Positions 40,292 to 54,459 of a stretch of DNA of 64,000 nucleotides are shown one piece after another. The notes beneath the pieces are model-generated. The model had not been told where the DNA came from. It did no database searches and saw only the letters and a program-made list of their open reading frames with translations. The DNA lies in the NCBI RefSeq assembly GCF_000150275.1, contig NW_002060948.1, positions 2,720,180 to 2,784,179 of the forward strand. Reading direction: 5' to 3'. A program made the translations under genes and the position numbers. Positions within the stretch are counted from its first letter, which is position 1. Each line of letters begins with the position of its first letter. This stretch comes from Trichoplax adhaerens (taxonomy: Eukaryota; Placozoa; Uniplacotomia; Trichoplacea; Trichoplacidae).

Positions 40292-43200
40292 TTAAACTGA
40301 AACATCGAACTCTTTATTCAGTGTTGCCAAGTCTCTTTCATCGACAGCTTGGAATAAATCTGACTTTCCGTTATAGGATAGGGCCATACGAAGTGTAGAC
40401 CATATGTTATCAGACATAGTTGTAGAACCATAATCATTTCGCTGCATATTTAGTGCAATTAGAAAATGTTCGATAGCTTCCCTAAAATTGTTTAAATATT
40501 TTACAATTTTTTCTTTAGCATAATAGAGTACTAGTCTGAAGTAATGCCGGCAATGTAATACCTATAAGCTTTCAGGTTAATACAACTTATTCCTAAGTTG
40601 TATCTAGCCCTAACATAACCAGGTGATAGAGATAAAGCAGTATGATATGCTAGGATCGCCTAGAAAATTTAAGCAGATGTAAAGCTTAATCTTCTTTCAA
40701 TGTAGCTTGAAAGTAATGGTAATCATAATTATAATTCTTTAAAGACCTCTTCGCTTTTATTACTATTAGCCAACGTCGCTCCCAATTTATTCCATAGTTC
40801 GGGATCCTATAACAATTTTGGAGAGAAATCCAACACCGATCACTATGCTAACAAATACATGGTGCGATAGACAAATCAAGTATTATACTTTTACATTTAT
40901 AGCATTTAACTGTAAATGACTATAAAACAAAGCTATTAAATACGTACATCTGGCTTACTGTCTACAGCAACTCTGAAGCAATCAGCTGCCTTTTCGTAAT
41001 CGCCAGATAAATTATAAAGTACACCTAGGCAACTCTATGAAGATACGAAATTAGTATAGCCAAGTTATAGAATTATTGCTACAGGTTAAAAGTTTATGCG
41101 TTATTGGCAGCGTTAGATTATAGGGACACCTGAACGTCGACATCTACGTTTTCAGGGGAAAGTCTAGCGGCCTCTAAAAAGACACTTTCAATCTCACGGA
41201 ATTGCTCCCTATTTATGATATATTTAAACATCGATTAATTGCACAGTTAACTGTCACTTCAAAATCTTTTGCAGTCTAAATTGCAACCTAGTCATTAATG
41301 ACGAAGTGACCATTCCATCATCAGATAGCTGAGTTGAATCTCTAACAAGATGATGATACCTACAAAAGAGATATTGTCACTGACATTCAATAACAAATAT
41401 AATTCTAACGTATGTTTATCATTCGTAGTTGAACATTCATACTTTGGGTTGTTATACAGCCAACTCTTCAGCGTTCGACAGGCCTTTAATTGAAGTATAC
41501 ATACGAATATTTCTTTAGCTATTTTGTTATACACTGCATATACCCATACAGTAAGTAGGCGTATATTAAATACGGCATTTAACTGTATAGCTCTATTAAA
41601 GAGTGCAATTAAATTATTGTTGTTTGTAATTATAGACGTAGTTGTTGAGAACTTACCTGTAATTGTAAGGATTCGTTAGTATAACTGACTGAGAGTGCCT
41701 GGAGAGCAGGCAAGCGGCCTGGTTCTAACTGTAGACACCTGATAAATGTTTAACATATTAATGTATATGCTAGAAGTATATAACACAGATTTACTAATAC
41801 TCTTAACTGACCTTCTTAGAGCAGATACTGCCTGATTTTCCTGCTCATTTTCTGCATGCGTTGTGCCAAGATATTGCCATGCCTATTGCAATGATGTCTT
41901 ATTGTCAATAAATTAATATTGCATCTAATCTATGATTATGATAACGTTTCAATATATAGAATATCATTTCACTAGTTAAACGATACCTCGACGTGTTCAG
42001 GATTTTTCTTGACCTAGGATTAGCACAGATTTTAAGTCATTATAAAGAAAAATACTACCTAACTCCAGGTACTGACTTACATCAGCTTCGAATAGCAGCA
42101 ATGCCATAGATAAATTTCCTTCTTTTAACATTTGTAAACCTTCATTAAAAGGATCAGGGTGATTTTCAAACGGATTGTCTTCCTTAAAATCGTATTCCTG
42201 ATTAGAAAGTGAGCCAGAATGACATTAGTTATAGCAAATTTTATGAGGTAACTTTACTGATATCGACCACTACTATGTCACATATAAACCTTGTTGTACG
42301 TATCCTCATATTCAGAAAGCCAAGGATGCTCTGGATGATTATCTCTATAGCGTGATATCGTTTATTATATTAGCGAACTAGGCTATATCGAAAAACAAGT
42401 TATTTATTTCTACATACTAGTAACAAATGTTACCTATCGTAGCTTTCCCATTCTTTTTGCAAGTTATCCCAAACTTCGTTATCCTTGGACTTAGAACGAA
42501 GAGTCTCGTGTTATAATGGTTTTATACTTTCAAAAATTATTAAAATTTGCCTCAAGTAGTATATAAAGATAACATTTTATTTATTTATCCACCTCTTCGT
42601 CGAATTGGTTTACCCATTGTTCTTCATTCATAACTTCTGCACCCTAACAAGATAAAATATGAATGCTTAAGTCGTCAATTTTTTATTAATTTAAGATATT
42701 CTCGTACTATTTTGTTTGAAATCATATACTTTTACAATTCTAACCTGTTGCTCAGCAGTAAATTCCTTTTCCCACTGTTCTGCTGCTCCATCAACAACCT
42801 TATCGTAAATTTATAGTATAAGAATGTAATAGAATTTCAATTGTATAATTATAGCGGTAGCAGAACAATTGGAATAGATATGCATACAAGTCATTACGAA
42901 TGATGTATGAGAGAGTATTGGTTAGGTTGTCAAGGTTAGAAAGAATGAATATATTCCATATTAGAAGCGAGCGTAGCTATTAGATTATGTGGCTAGACAC
43001 CTGATCGTCCTTAATAGTTAATTCGCCTGTGCTAAGCTTCTTTACAAAGTCGAAAAACTAACAGAATAAAATGATATGGCACCTTTAAGGGCTTACAGCT
43101 ATTGAGTTAGCTAAAATTTTTATTTTTTTGACTTTGTATACTACTCTATATGACACTACCTGACGAATAATCACATTACGTTATTCTTCCATATTATGTG

Positions 43201-45148
43201 TTATATAGAGTACATATATACCTTGGAATCTGCAAATTTAGGATCATTTGAGATTTCCGATAAAGCAGCAGCTGTATCTTTCAGTTCATTCTTAGAATTG
43301 GCTTCAACATATTCAGCAGCCCTACATACAAGTAGTTAATCCTTAAAATTAGCTAGTTACCGATATTAAATCATGATTTAGACTTAATTTACTACCAAGT
43401 ATCGTGCAATTGTTTATTGTCATTTTGGTATTCTGCAGCCCTATAAAAGAATACTTTTCTTAGTTAAACTATAGATATGAGTATTTGATCATGCGGTACA
43501 ATATGTAATGATTTCACTGTATAAAAGGTGTCTTAATACCAAATAGCATGTTCTGTGTCTTGTAAATATTCATCAGCCCATTGTGTTGGAGGATGATCAC
43601 CTAAGTGGTATAGATGGTATTGATTAAGTAGAACATTTATTTTAAAGTTTTTAAAATCAGATAGGCGTAATAAGTATATAAAAAACTACTAGCATTCTTG
43701 CAGTAAAACTGTAACATCTGTTACTACTGTCATACCCGTAGCAGAATTTTGGATTGCGCGGTATTGTTCTTCTAATTCTGGTCATAAAAATAGTTCGATA
43801 TACGTAGTATTTAGCTCAACCGTAATGTGTTGTTTTTTTATTTTGAATTTGTGTAAGAAATTTAAACTAGTAAATTCGATGGCAGTAACCTTGTTCATGC
43901 ATAAACGGTGTATTGGCAACAAAATCGTTTGCCCACTCGGTAGCTACAATGTCCGAAACACCAGGCGCTATATTGAGGAGAGAGTGGAAGTTATAACGAC
44001 GATCGTTTATTCATGGTAATATAAGAAGGGGATAGAAATCCACTTTGTGCATAATTTTTGTAACAATACAAGGAGGAATCTCATAATGATAATTAATTCT
44101 ACTGGATGATGATTGATAATGACCTGTTATAGGCGCTCTCATTTGATGCGAATGTTCAATTTCCTTCATTTCTTTCAATAAACCTTCCATTCGAAAAGTT
44201 TCGGGAGGCCTGTGTAACCTGGGGTCTTGCCTTAGATATTCATTGACCAGCTAATAATAAATTATCAATCATCCAAAAATTGGTTAATAATTGTGTACTT
44301 GATATGTTTAATTGATTGGACGATTATAATTCAATTCGTTTAAAACAAATCTATTTACAGTTAGCTATTCCTTAAAGAAGTGATTGTAAATTTTCTTACT
44401 AGCATAGTTAATTTAATATCTATTCAATTGTACATGTTGTATCCACTATCGGAAGGATAATGTTACCTCATGTTCCGATGCATGAAGGAACTGTCTTTCT
44501 AATTCCTATAAAGTGTAGTGCCATAAAGTAGATCAAGCATTACATTATTGGACAAGTTGTTAAACAGAGACTATATGATGGATATCATCTACTCATAAAA
44601 TTAATAGAATCCTTTTTTTGGAATGATTGTCGCTCAGCGTCCATTAACTTACAGCGGGATGCACAACACCTGGCCTGATCAATCCTTCCTATAAACAAAT
44701 AATAAAAAATGGATGAAGAAAGACTCTATCTTAGAAGCTCGATGATTTGTAAACCTACTTTTAACTTGTAGCATCTCTGATACTGTAACTAGCATTATTT
44801 TTAACTCCTAAACTGTTATCAAGACAAATTTAAAAAAATGTCGCCCTCTCTATTGGGCATTACTGTCACTTGCTTGACATCGATTCTATTTCATTATAAA
44901 TAAATAGTATCAATAAAGGATGTACTGTACGTGTACGATATCAGAGGTTAGCATTCAGTGATTATTCTATCAAAGCTTTTTAATGTATTCTGTATCATGA
45001 AGATTTGTATCCTATTTCCAGCAACAATGAATGCTATCTCGATGTAAAATACCTGTCGCATCGATTTATCTTGCATAAAATGTGATGTCATCTTCATCAG
45101 TGGATTAGCTCCTCCACACTCTCCTTCAGCTAAATCCCTCATCGCCAT
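40292..45148 (-). CDS. PEX5: Peroxisomal import receptor PEX5 (PTS1 receptor)
   Basis: Minus strand, 25 exons: 45148..45053, 44688..44653, 44505..44467, 44250..44124, 43967..43890, 43777..43736, 43600..43540, 43440..43396, 43321..43222, 43057..43001, 42798..42745, 42643..42593, 42504..42434, 42344..42290, 42197..42081, 42013..41987, 41882..41812, 41738..41657, 41483..41443, 41359..41288, 41208..41130, 41034..40948, 40806..40747, 40659..40562 and 40481..40292; 611 residues, as in human. It carries SKL-tailed cargo into the peroxisome. Seen: conserved N terminus with Cys11 (monoubiquitination site) in [10 protein letters not shown]; seven WxxxF/Y PEX14-binding motifs at W111, W147, W160, W175, W236, W255 and W294; C-terminal TPR repeats from about residue 318 ([61 protein letters not shown]). 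The donors of exons 4 (GTCATT) and 23 (GTCTTT) are weak. No clear PEX7-binding box was seen. Confidence 0.96.
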
Positions 45149-47849
45149 GATTAATTTTTCAGTTGAATCTAATTTAGTTGATAGCTAAAAAAAAATAAAA
45201 ATAATGTCATATCCTACACTATTGAATGTTATCAAGCGTAAAAACGATCGGTAGATGATTTTAGACTGAACAAATAATCGATGGCTTGGCTAGCGTTGAT
45301 CGATCGATAAAGTAGTATCATGAGCTACTGATGATAAGCAGTCAACACAGACAAAAAGTTCTGGCTGATCGCTACTGTACTTGTACCGTAGTCGATATTC
45401 TTCTTCTTCTTTTCCCTGTTATCATGCATAATACGCATCAATACTTACTATAGAGACTGCAAAAGTCAATGGATCGTTAATTTGTTGGCTAAAAGAATGA
45501 TTAGCAACTGTTCAAGTAGGGATATTCCGGTAAGCTGTCGTAGGAGTCGCCTAGGATATCGCATAAGATCTCGCTGAAAGATAATTGGATGGGTCGTCGG
45601 CTGGTCTCAGAGGTCAACCTTTTGTCACCCCACATCCTACAATATGCAGCCGTACTGTACACTGTGCACTGTACACTCTACCGTACAGTACTGCCTTAGG
45701 AGACTACAGTACAGTATACTGTAAAATAGAGGTTTGTACTGTACTAGCTGCAGATGCCAAAGGTGAAAGTGTCCCTCTCAGTATGCCCGTGCGTTAAAAA
45801 TGGAGTAAATAATTAATTATTAATTAATTAATGGGCAGTATCTCACATGGCAAGGAAAAGCCTTGACCAAGGGGGAGTTTAAGCCTGTTTTAGCGATGGT
45901 TTTAGCGGACGTAAGGTACCGCAGTAAATAGGATTTGACAAATAAAAAGCTATACTGCTTTGACTAGGGGCGTTTGAACCTGTTTTAGCAACGGCTTGCG
46001 TTTGACGTACCGTGGGTGAAAGTGTCCGTCCATGCCTGTTGTCTGCCCGCGACTAGGGTACTCACTCAGTCTCAGGTACATTGCAAAATGGAGAAGAAAA
46101 CAAATCCAACTTGAAGCTTGATGTATCAGCTAGTGAGGTTAAAAACGTTCTCTATGATTCTATCACATGAAGTAAATTATAGTAACGAAAAAGAGAAGAT
46201 TCCTAGATAGGAACAGAAAAAGAGAGTGAAACTCTGATTGCAGTTTTGCATACTGCATGCTTTAGTATGGCAATGGACTATATCAACACAAAACGTACGA
46301 CATTACACTCCTGTGTACACACACGATGCTAACGGATGCTGTAGACTAGAGACTACTAAAAGAAGCCATTTGAAGTAATTTTAGTAGTCGATGGCTACGA
46401 TGGCCCAGAAGTTGGCCTCAAACTTTGTACTGTAAGAACGGACACCAAGATACTGCGCTATCATACAGTATTTTTGCTCGGCAATACATGCGTTGCTATG
46501 CAGTATGCACTGGCAGTAAAGACCTGGAAAGGGCTATGCAAATTAAAATGACTGTAATTACTGTAGAACTCCATAAATTTGCATATTTTCCTCGATTATG
46601 CAAATTACGTGATCCTACCAGGCTAAGTTGTATTCGCTGACGAGAGATTTTTGAGTAGTCCAATATGAATAGTCCTGGGTACATAGTACAGGCCAGAGTA
46701 CAAATAACGGTCAGGTGAACAAATCACAATAATAATAATAAAAATAATATTATCCTCTATGGTCTCGACTATCTCACTCCTGGGCTGTTCTAAAGAATAC
46801 TGCAAAACGATCAAAGTGCCAGCTTGCACTCAGCTCGTCGTACCTGAAAGTCTAAATTTCTTCCAAATCTCAATCCATTCGAACCCAATCATGCTCCGAT
46901 ATATCCTAATTAAACTGTACTAACCTCTAGCCACGCTCTCTATTAACAGATAATACCGTAGTAGTTTTACTGATGCTTAGCAATTGCATAGTGCAGTCAA
47001 TGTTAATCTAAAGACTAGATAGCACGAAATGGCGATTGTATTGCAAAGGGATAATGATATCCTTGCATGTCGAGTGCCGGATGCAGTGCCATGTGTATCT
47101 TTTCAATTAAAGCAACATACATTCAATAATATTATACGATTACTTGTGACTCATTTCATATTTTCGTCTGCCTTTTTTACTGTACAGCATCACTATACTA
47201 TACAAAACAGTTCACTCTTTATTTACTCGGACTGCTGCATTTATTTGTTTATTCTTGGAGAACTCCAGTAGATATCGTTGCAAGTAGCATTAGCTAGGAC
47301 CTGGAGGTTGCGAGTCAAAATTCGATACAGTACACTGTTACAATTTTTACACCTTAAATGTCAACTACGACGTCATTCACAAAAATCTTCATACCTCAAT
47401 ACTCTTTCTATACTATAGTTTGTCCAATTTTATCTAGAAACTCATCAAATTGTATGTAAAAATGACTAATTCCCAATAAAGTCTTTAGGTCCTCCCTTGT
47501 GTATCTGATATTACTGTATGTACTATGGAAGTACATACGCGTATATCATAGTTATAGCACAGTGGATACAGTATCGTTTATAGATTTTAGATTTTATTGT
47601 TGACATTGACAAACATCACCATTGCACAACAGTCCTTAGAAAGAGTTATGGGTAAATCCAAAGTTGGTCAATGCTCGAATAAATATTTGTAGTGTAGCCA
47701 CGAATCCGCTTAAGATTAAAATTAATAGTTGTGAGGCGAATCTAATTCGTGTAATAAATAGAAATTCACAGGAAGTTGTAGTTCTTATTTCATTATTTTG
47801 AAGACACGGTATCACAATCTTTAAATCTTTCCGATGGATCACATTTTGA
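45149..47849. other. Upstream of PEX5, intergenic
   Basis: No gene recognised. TACWG pieces cluster at 45650-45745. At about 45745-45795 and 45860-46065 there are diverged copies of a GC-richer unit (GGTGAAAGTGTCC, TTTAAGCCTGTTTTAGCGAT with its partner TTTGAACCTGTTTTAGCAAC). The open frames at 47029-47271 (+) and 47636-47842 (-) have no splice context or known likeness. Confidence 0.5.
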
Positions 47850-48890
47850 GTATTTGTATCATCATATGCGATGAATGAAGGCGAATTGAATGATCCAAGT
47901 TTAACTCATAAAAATAATTGTTCCGGTACATTACTTACTTAATTATTTTTATATACGTATATTTCATATACATTGTAATTGCTCCAAGATATTGCTTAAG
48001 ATATTTGCTATAATGTCTTGCACATAATATATGTTTGCTCGTATATACATATGTTGTATACTGTATATTGCCGAAAAAAATGTTTAATTAAATCTTACGA
48101 GTTGACTACATTTACAGTGCCATCCTATGCAATGGATGAAGACAAATTGAATGATATAACTTTAATTTGTAAAAGTAATTACTCCGAAATATGACTCAAG
48201 ATTTTAGCGATAACGTCTTCTATATGAGTATATCGTACGTATATTTGTATATGTTATATATGCGTACTATACCGTTATATCCCCAAACTATCGAATTAAA
48301 TTTAAATTTATTAAATTCTGCAAACTAACTACATTTATAGTATTAACTTATACAGTAGATGAAGACGAATTGAATGATATAACTTTAATTTGTAAAAGGT
48401 ATTACTGCAAAATATTACTCAAGATATTAACGATAACGTCCTCTATATGATTATATCGTATGCATATTGGTATATGTTGTCGACGCATATTATTTTGCTA
48501 TATAGTATCCAACAAAAATGTCTAATTAAATTGATTAAATCTAGCAAGTTGACTACATTTACAGTATCATCCTATGCAATAGATGAAGACAAATTGAACG
48601 ATATAACTTTAATTTGTAAAAGTAATTGCTTTGAAATACATTACTCAGGATATTAGCAATAATGTCTTCTATATGATTGTATGCTGTGTATATCAGTACA
48701 GGTAATAAAATTACTGCTATACTGTTCATTAGCAAGAAAATATTTAATTCAATTCAATCCTACGAATTGACTACATTTATAATATCATTCTATGTAGTGG
48801 ATAAAGACAAATTAAATGATCGAAGTTTAATTGATAAAAGTAATTACTATCAAATGTTACTCAAGATACTGGCGAGAATGTCTTGCATAG
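47850..48890 (+). repeat. Five-copy tandem array, about 220 bp, with a kept open frame
   Basis: Unit landmarks (TGAATGATATAACTTTAATT or close variants) fall at about 47886, 48147, 48371, 48594 and 48812, so the last four copies repeat every 219-223 bases and the first lies 261 bases before the second. In each copy the same plus-strand frame reads through about 25-30 codons with the pattern SYAxDEDKLNDITLICKSN, then stops or drifts in the AT-rich spacer. The frame is kept despite substitutions. Each frame starts just after a TTTACAG or TTTATAG sequence that could act as a splice acceptor. No complete gene can be built; it may be decayed duplicated exons or a satellite. Confidence 0.8.
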
Positions 48891-49507
48891 AGTGATAGAG
48901 ACTCTTGATTGCCAATGTGTAAATTTTAACCGACAAGAATGGTGTTGCTCCGAGTAACAAACAATTTTTTCCCGTATACTGTAGGTCTTATTTTCAGCAT
49001 CATACCCTATCGGTGTACTGTATGCTACAGAACGCCACGGTGCACCTACATAATAACCAAAGTCATTTTTTAATTATTTAAAACTTCATATTTTTAGTTT
49101 ATGTCGTTAACATACTCTTTAACATGACACCGATAATGCAGTACATCATTTTAGCAAGCTAAACTATCTAGGATATGATTATAATCTGTCTGAACTTGCG
49201 CCTTCTTAAACTATAAAACCATTGCAGTAGCACACTGTCCACGGCAGTCTACGTTGTACACTGTACTGTACAGTACAGCAATTAGTAGAGTATGTAATCA
49301 TATCCATCCAATTCATATTAAATATACAGACGGCCATCATCCCTGACCCTGTTTTGATGCTATTGGAGCCATTGGCCATTTCAAAAGCAGATACGCTACC
49401 GACACAGTCAATAATTATTAATTATAACCATCAATACATGTGTGATAGTTAACATCAAGTGCGTCTAAACATTTCTATCGTTGTTAATTTATTCTTGCTC
49501 GGCATCG
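48891..49507. other. Upstream region of hotdog gene A
   Basis: AT-rich with one TACWG piece at about 49256-49278. No exon recognised. Presumably holds the promoter of gene A. Confidence 0.5.
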
Positions 49508-52500
49508 ATGATAAATTTGTCATGTACATGCACCAGCGGTATTTTTTATCGCTACTACCAGCTATTGAATAGCTCCAAGCTTAAATTGTTCAGTAGTAAT
49601 AGAAACCCATTTCAATTATTACAATCTATTCGTACAACAAGTAGGATGGCGTCAGGAAATCATCACTTGAAATATGATAATTCATCCTTGCTATTGGGTA
49701 AGTCTGCCTTTGGGTGTAGTCCAGCAAGATGCAATCATACTAAACAGGTAATAAACATCGTGCAAATAACAAATGTACCTTGAGCTATTCTATTATTTTG
49801 TATTATATGCTCGTATGTGTATATTCTCAAATGTGTTATTGTTTTCGGCAATCCTCTGCTATAATTTAAGCAGCAGATTGAAATGTTTTAAAGTAAAATC
49901 GCAGTCAGAAACGATGATTGGATAAAGTACTGCTGTATACCCGTCGTGTGCTGACTACGATTTCAAGATTGTTTTTACAATACAGTAAATGTTGATAGTA
50001 GGATAATCATGTTCAGCTTGTTATTTATGGCATAGTGTCTATGGAGTTGTGTAACGGTCCGTAGCTTACAGATCAGGCGTAATTATAGCAAACATCAATG
50101 CAAATTTGCTCGACAGGAAACGCAAAGAATTCATTACTTTGTGGATGTTATTGAAACTCCAGATGGCGATCCTATCAATACTGTATCTCGCAAGTACTAT
50201 ACAGCAGCCCAACAGAGAGTACGGCATGATATCTGTCAAGGTACCAGCCGCTTGTAGTCAAATTACTTCGGTAGATTGCAGCAGAAATTAGCAGCGTACG
50301 AGTATTTACTCTATAGATGCCACATACGGTGCAGTCAGCAACAACGTCGAAGAGTACAGTAATCACAAAATAAGTAGCTAGTCCAGATACTATATGTTGC
50401 TCCTTTAGATAGTGAGGTAATTGAGGTTTCGTCTAATTTCCATTACTATATTAAAGCCAAAGTGAATATTTTATACATCACACAAGCACAACTAAAAGAC
50501 ATTGAAACTATGAACGTACTTGTCTAAATTAGTGTAGCCTTTACATTAAAATTGCGAGAAGGTCTACGGAAGCGAAAGATTCGAGCAAAGTACACAAATA
50601 AATGAGCATACTATTGTAATGAAGAATCTTGTCATTCATTGAATGTTGGAGATTGATTATATATGTTAACCATTTTAGCCTGCTGGAACCAATATCGATA
50701 TGACTGAATATAAACAAGTTGTACTTGGGCGCCAATTGGACCAAAGCGGATGTGCAAGCTTTAATAGTTTACTACACGAAATAGCCAACAGTTATTGCCA
50801 AATTAATAGGGATGATCGATCAGAGAAAGAATACCTATCTATTAATTTGACTGGCCCTATTTCTTATCAATTATCTATCGATCCAGGATTTTACCGTTAT
50901 GGTGTTGGAGGTCGAGGAGATTTCTGGTATACGAACCAAAATAATTTCCGCTTCAAGATAACTGACAACGACAATCGGGATTCATCCATTGTAAATGGAA
51001 CAGTATGTCCTATCGATGCTCCTTCTATTCAGGTTGGATAATGTATATGAGTGCACAAATTTGGTAGTACTTAACGTTCATATTCCACCGATCGACGTAA
51101 ACTGTAAATAATATCAGTTCATAAATCTGTACTGGAACAAGATGGTTGTAATCGTAATATCATCATAGTATTTTCACGTACGTTCATGTAGTAAAGCACG
51201 ATATTTAGCAATTAATTCGATCCATAATACTGTACCCTCTAACGAAGGGTAGACTTTACGGTGACTATAGCAGAAAATTGCGTTGTAGAGTATCAAAGTT
51301 CACTGATTGAACAAAGTCTTTGTAATCGTGACATCGAATTAATATTTTCATGTAGCTTTGAGACTAAATGACAAAATGAAACCTAAATTACAGTTATAAG
51401 TCGTACGTGTAGAGTAGATAGAATACATTTGGAATAGAAAATGTTTCCAATGTAGCCCTCGGTGCTTACTTCTTTGTGGATAATTAATTATAATGTGTAA
51501 TTCGCTGCAATTAAAACCTATCCTATCCTTTCTATTCACTCCTACCATATATATAGGATGAAGGGCATAAACCTTACATTCACCGCCTGATTGTTAGGCC
51601 TAGCGATGTAAACATAGCTAACGAAGTCAATGTTGCTGAACATCTTTCGTATTGTATAGACCATCTTAAACGTGCTATAAAGACCAAATTTAATGATCAT
51701 TTCGCAGCTATGGATCAAAATTGGATGGCTAAAATTACCAATATTCAATTAGATTATATATCGCCTGCTTATATGGGCGACGAATTAACAATTACTACTT
51801 GGTTCGATGCCGATCGAAATCGTACAATTAGTACTATCAACAGAGGAGAATGCTGCTTAAGTACCGTTTCCATAACTTTTCAACCTAAAAGGGAATATAA
51901 GATGCGATTAATTCCCCCGCAATACGTGGTATTATCCAAGGATAAGCATCTCATTGATATATCCTTTGAGATGCCTGCATTCACATCATTCCGTGACCGA
52001 TTTGGCAATCCCGATTATGGCAAAACCATGTTTATTTCAGCGGAATGCGAACAGACATCAACTCTCCTTGGTATGTGGGATGCCCACAAAATACTTCTTG
52101 AAACCAAAGGAAGGGCTACATGGTTTATTACTTACCATGAGAATAAAATTTTACCTCAATTTTATTCGACAGATCCGAATGCAACTACAATTGTTAATAT
52201 CTGGCTAGAGTCCATAGGAGAACATAGTATTATACTGCAAAACTCTATTACTGATCAAACGACTGGACATATTATAAATGAAACCAAATATATTTTGACC
52301 TATATTTATGACGGAAAATTGTCTAAGCTACCAGAATTTTTTACAGAAAGATTGAAAAAAATTGTCGAGAAAAGGCATGATTCCAAAAGGGTAAAGAAAA
52401 TATTTTATATTACTGTATTGTTTTATCCATAATAGCTGAAATTTGATATACCATTATCGCCAAAATTAATTTCCTTTTTAATGTAGGTCCAAATCATCGA

Positions 52501-52834
52501 CGAAGTTCCTCAAAATTATCACACCTACCTAACAGAAGCTCGTTGTAGTGAGCTAGATATTCGAAGTCATGTTAGTTACGGATTTTTCCAAAATTACTGT
52601 TTAGATGCTGCAAGTAGTGCAGTAAAGTCAAATAGTTCAGCCTATCAATCTAACTTTGGCTCTGATTTCAATCCTGAAATAATTTCTGAAACGAGAACTA
52701 GCTATCACGGTCAGTTATTTGGAATGGAAAAGCTAGCTGTTGATACCTGGCAAGATAACAATAACAACTTATTCTTCTTAATTAGGCATGATGATAAGCT
52801 TATTTGTCATGCCCAGTTTGTTCTAAGGGCATAA
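49508..52834 (+). CDS. Multi-hotdog-domain protein A, probably mitochondrial
   Basis: Exons 49508..49747, 50117..50240, 50382..50416, 50679..51032, 51557..52390 and 52487..52834 give 644 residues. The first 50 residues have no Asp or Glu and many Arg, Lys and Ser (SIRTTSRMASG), as in a mitochondrial presequence (inference). Then come four regions with the hotdog start pattern: KQVVLGRQLDQSGCASFNSLL (about 146), IHRLIVRPSD...NEVNVAEHLSY (about 259), SFRDRFGNPDYGKTMFISA (about 395) and EARCSELDIRSHVSYGFFQN (about 541). The last is closest to the 4HBT/acyl-CoA thioesterase consensus (S-D-L-D-x-x-x-H-V), but Asp/Glu and His usage varies, so only some domains may be catalytic. Predicted role: acyl-CoA thioester hydrolysis or a structural relative. 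I do not recognise a named orthologue. Paralogue of genes B, C and D on the other strand. Confidence 0.75.
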
Positions 52835-54459
52835 TATAATCTTCTCACCCAAATGCATTCTAGTATGCACATTTGGATGCGTTTCGAATTTCGTATTAGC
52901 AACATCCTACTCCATAATTTTAGTCGCTTCTGTATCTTCTTTAGGACCAGTTCATGTATTCTAGGATATAAAGTACTGAATGCGATATGTAACTGAAATA
53001 TCACATGATTATTAATACTGATAAATTTCCTCTGAATGTGTACTAAGCTCAACACCAAGCAATATTATAATTTGGGCAAGCTAGTTTTAATAATAACTGC
53101 AAGAATATTGCTATTGATCTTGTTGTAATACTGTATCACTCATAATGCATTTGCTAACAATATAATTTTTTATCTGTAGCCTTTATGTAATTGCGAGATA
53201 AAATAATTATTCAACGTTCTAGTATTACTACAATTAAACGAGAAAGCTCATTTTCCATGGCCTAGCATATTGAATCGTAGATGTGGTTACTAATATATAG
53301 AAGACGCTCGTTAGTTTCTAACTGTGTTTGCCGATACAAGCAGAAATAAGATGACCTGTTAACAGTCAATAGTTTTTAATGGCGGAAACTACTGGGTATG
53401 CCTAACCGATATAGCTGATACAATAGCATCAATAGTTAATTCTTACTTTAATAAATATATACCTTTTAGTTCATTTTATTATCGTAAGCTGAACTAAAGT
53501 GCCTAAGCTTCCTTTGAACAAGCATCTTACTGGCAGTAGTACTGTTTCTGCGTTAAGATAACATATAATAGACATGTAGTACATGCAGTTGCATCAAAGG
53601 CCAGATTGACATTGCTGAAATCGCCCATGAAAATGATAATTAATTGACAAAAATATTAGAATTCTCTACTGATTATTTTATTCGAACCTCATTTACTCAT
53701 TAGTTAGTGCATTTGCTATCTATACTTGGAGACTAACCAACCGATTGTAGAATACAGTAGTAAAGAAACATCATAAGGCGAAATATGCATTTTGTAGGCA
53801 GCGGGTCTCGATGACGACATACAGTACTTTAAAAGTTTATACTGTTGAGGTAGTTCTTGTTATATTGGCATTATTTTAAAATTAACTCCTTTACTAACAA
53901 GACTCGTCTACCGTTATATAAGAATAATGAAGTTCATTTTTTATAGGCAGATCTATCATTTAATTCTATGCCTTAAAATGCTATAAACAAGAGAGCAGAA
54001 TTGTTATTATTCCAGATAAGCATAATCTCGTAATGCTGTATGCAGGCCATTAAGCAATTTAAAATATAAAGAATAATTGTTATAATATTCTTTATTTAGT
54101 GCCATATCGTTTACTAGATCAAAAAATTCTGAACATATCAGAGCAAAGTATTCACTCAATCATGGTCAAGATGATGGCTAAATACAGTATGTGAAGATAA
54201 TTTTTTCTCTCATCACTTTTATACTATTAATTAAATTACTACATATTCTCGCTTCTGCAGTTGTTATATCTATTTGTAAGTTTAACTTTCTTCTTGATTT
54301 ATATGTTAAGTAAATCAATTTTACAAAGTTGATGTTATATAATTATTAAATAGTGAATAATAAATATATTTTTAATACCCCTCTCCCAGTCCAATCCAAT
54401 GATAGAATATATCAACAATGAACTACGTATTTAATTAGTAACACAAAAATAATGAGTCT
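52835..54459. other. Convergent intergenic region between hotdog genes A and B
   Basis: Genes A (+) and B (-) end facing each other. About 1.6 kb of AT-rich DNA; the frame at 52807-53058 (-) is the antisense of the end of gene A plus flank. Nothing else seen. Confidence 0.6.

Noticed and set aside
43825-44019. Plus-strand 64-codon frame within PEX5
   Set aside because: It covers PEX5 exon 5 in antisense; the minus-strand exon is fixed by the WANDF motif and splice phase.
47029-47271. 80-codon plus-strand frame
   Set aside because: Low-information composition, no splice sites with a partner exon and no family match that I recognise.
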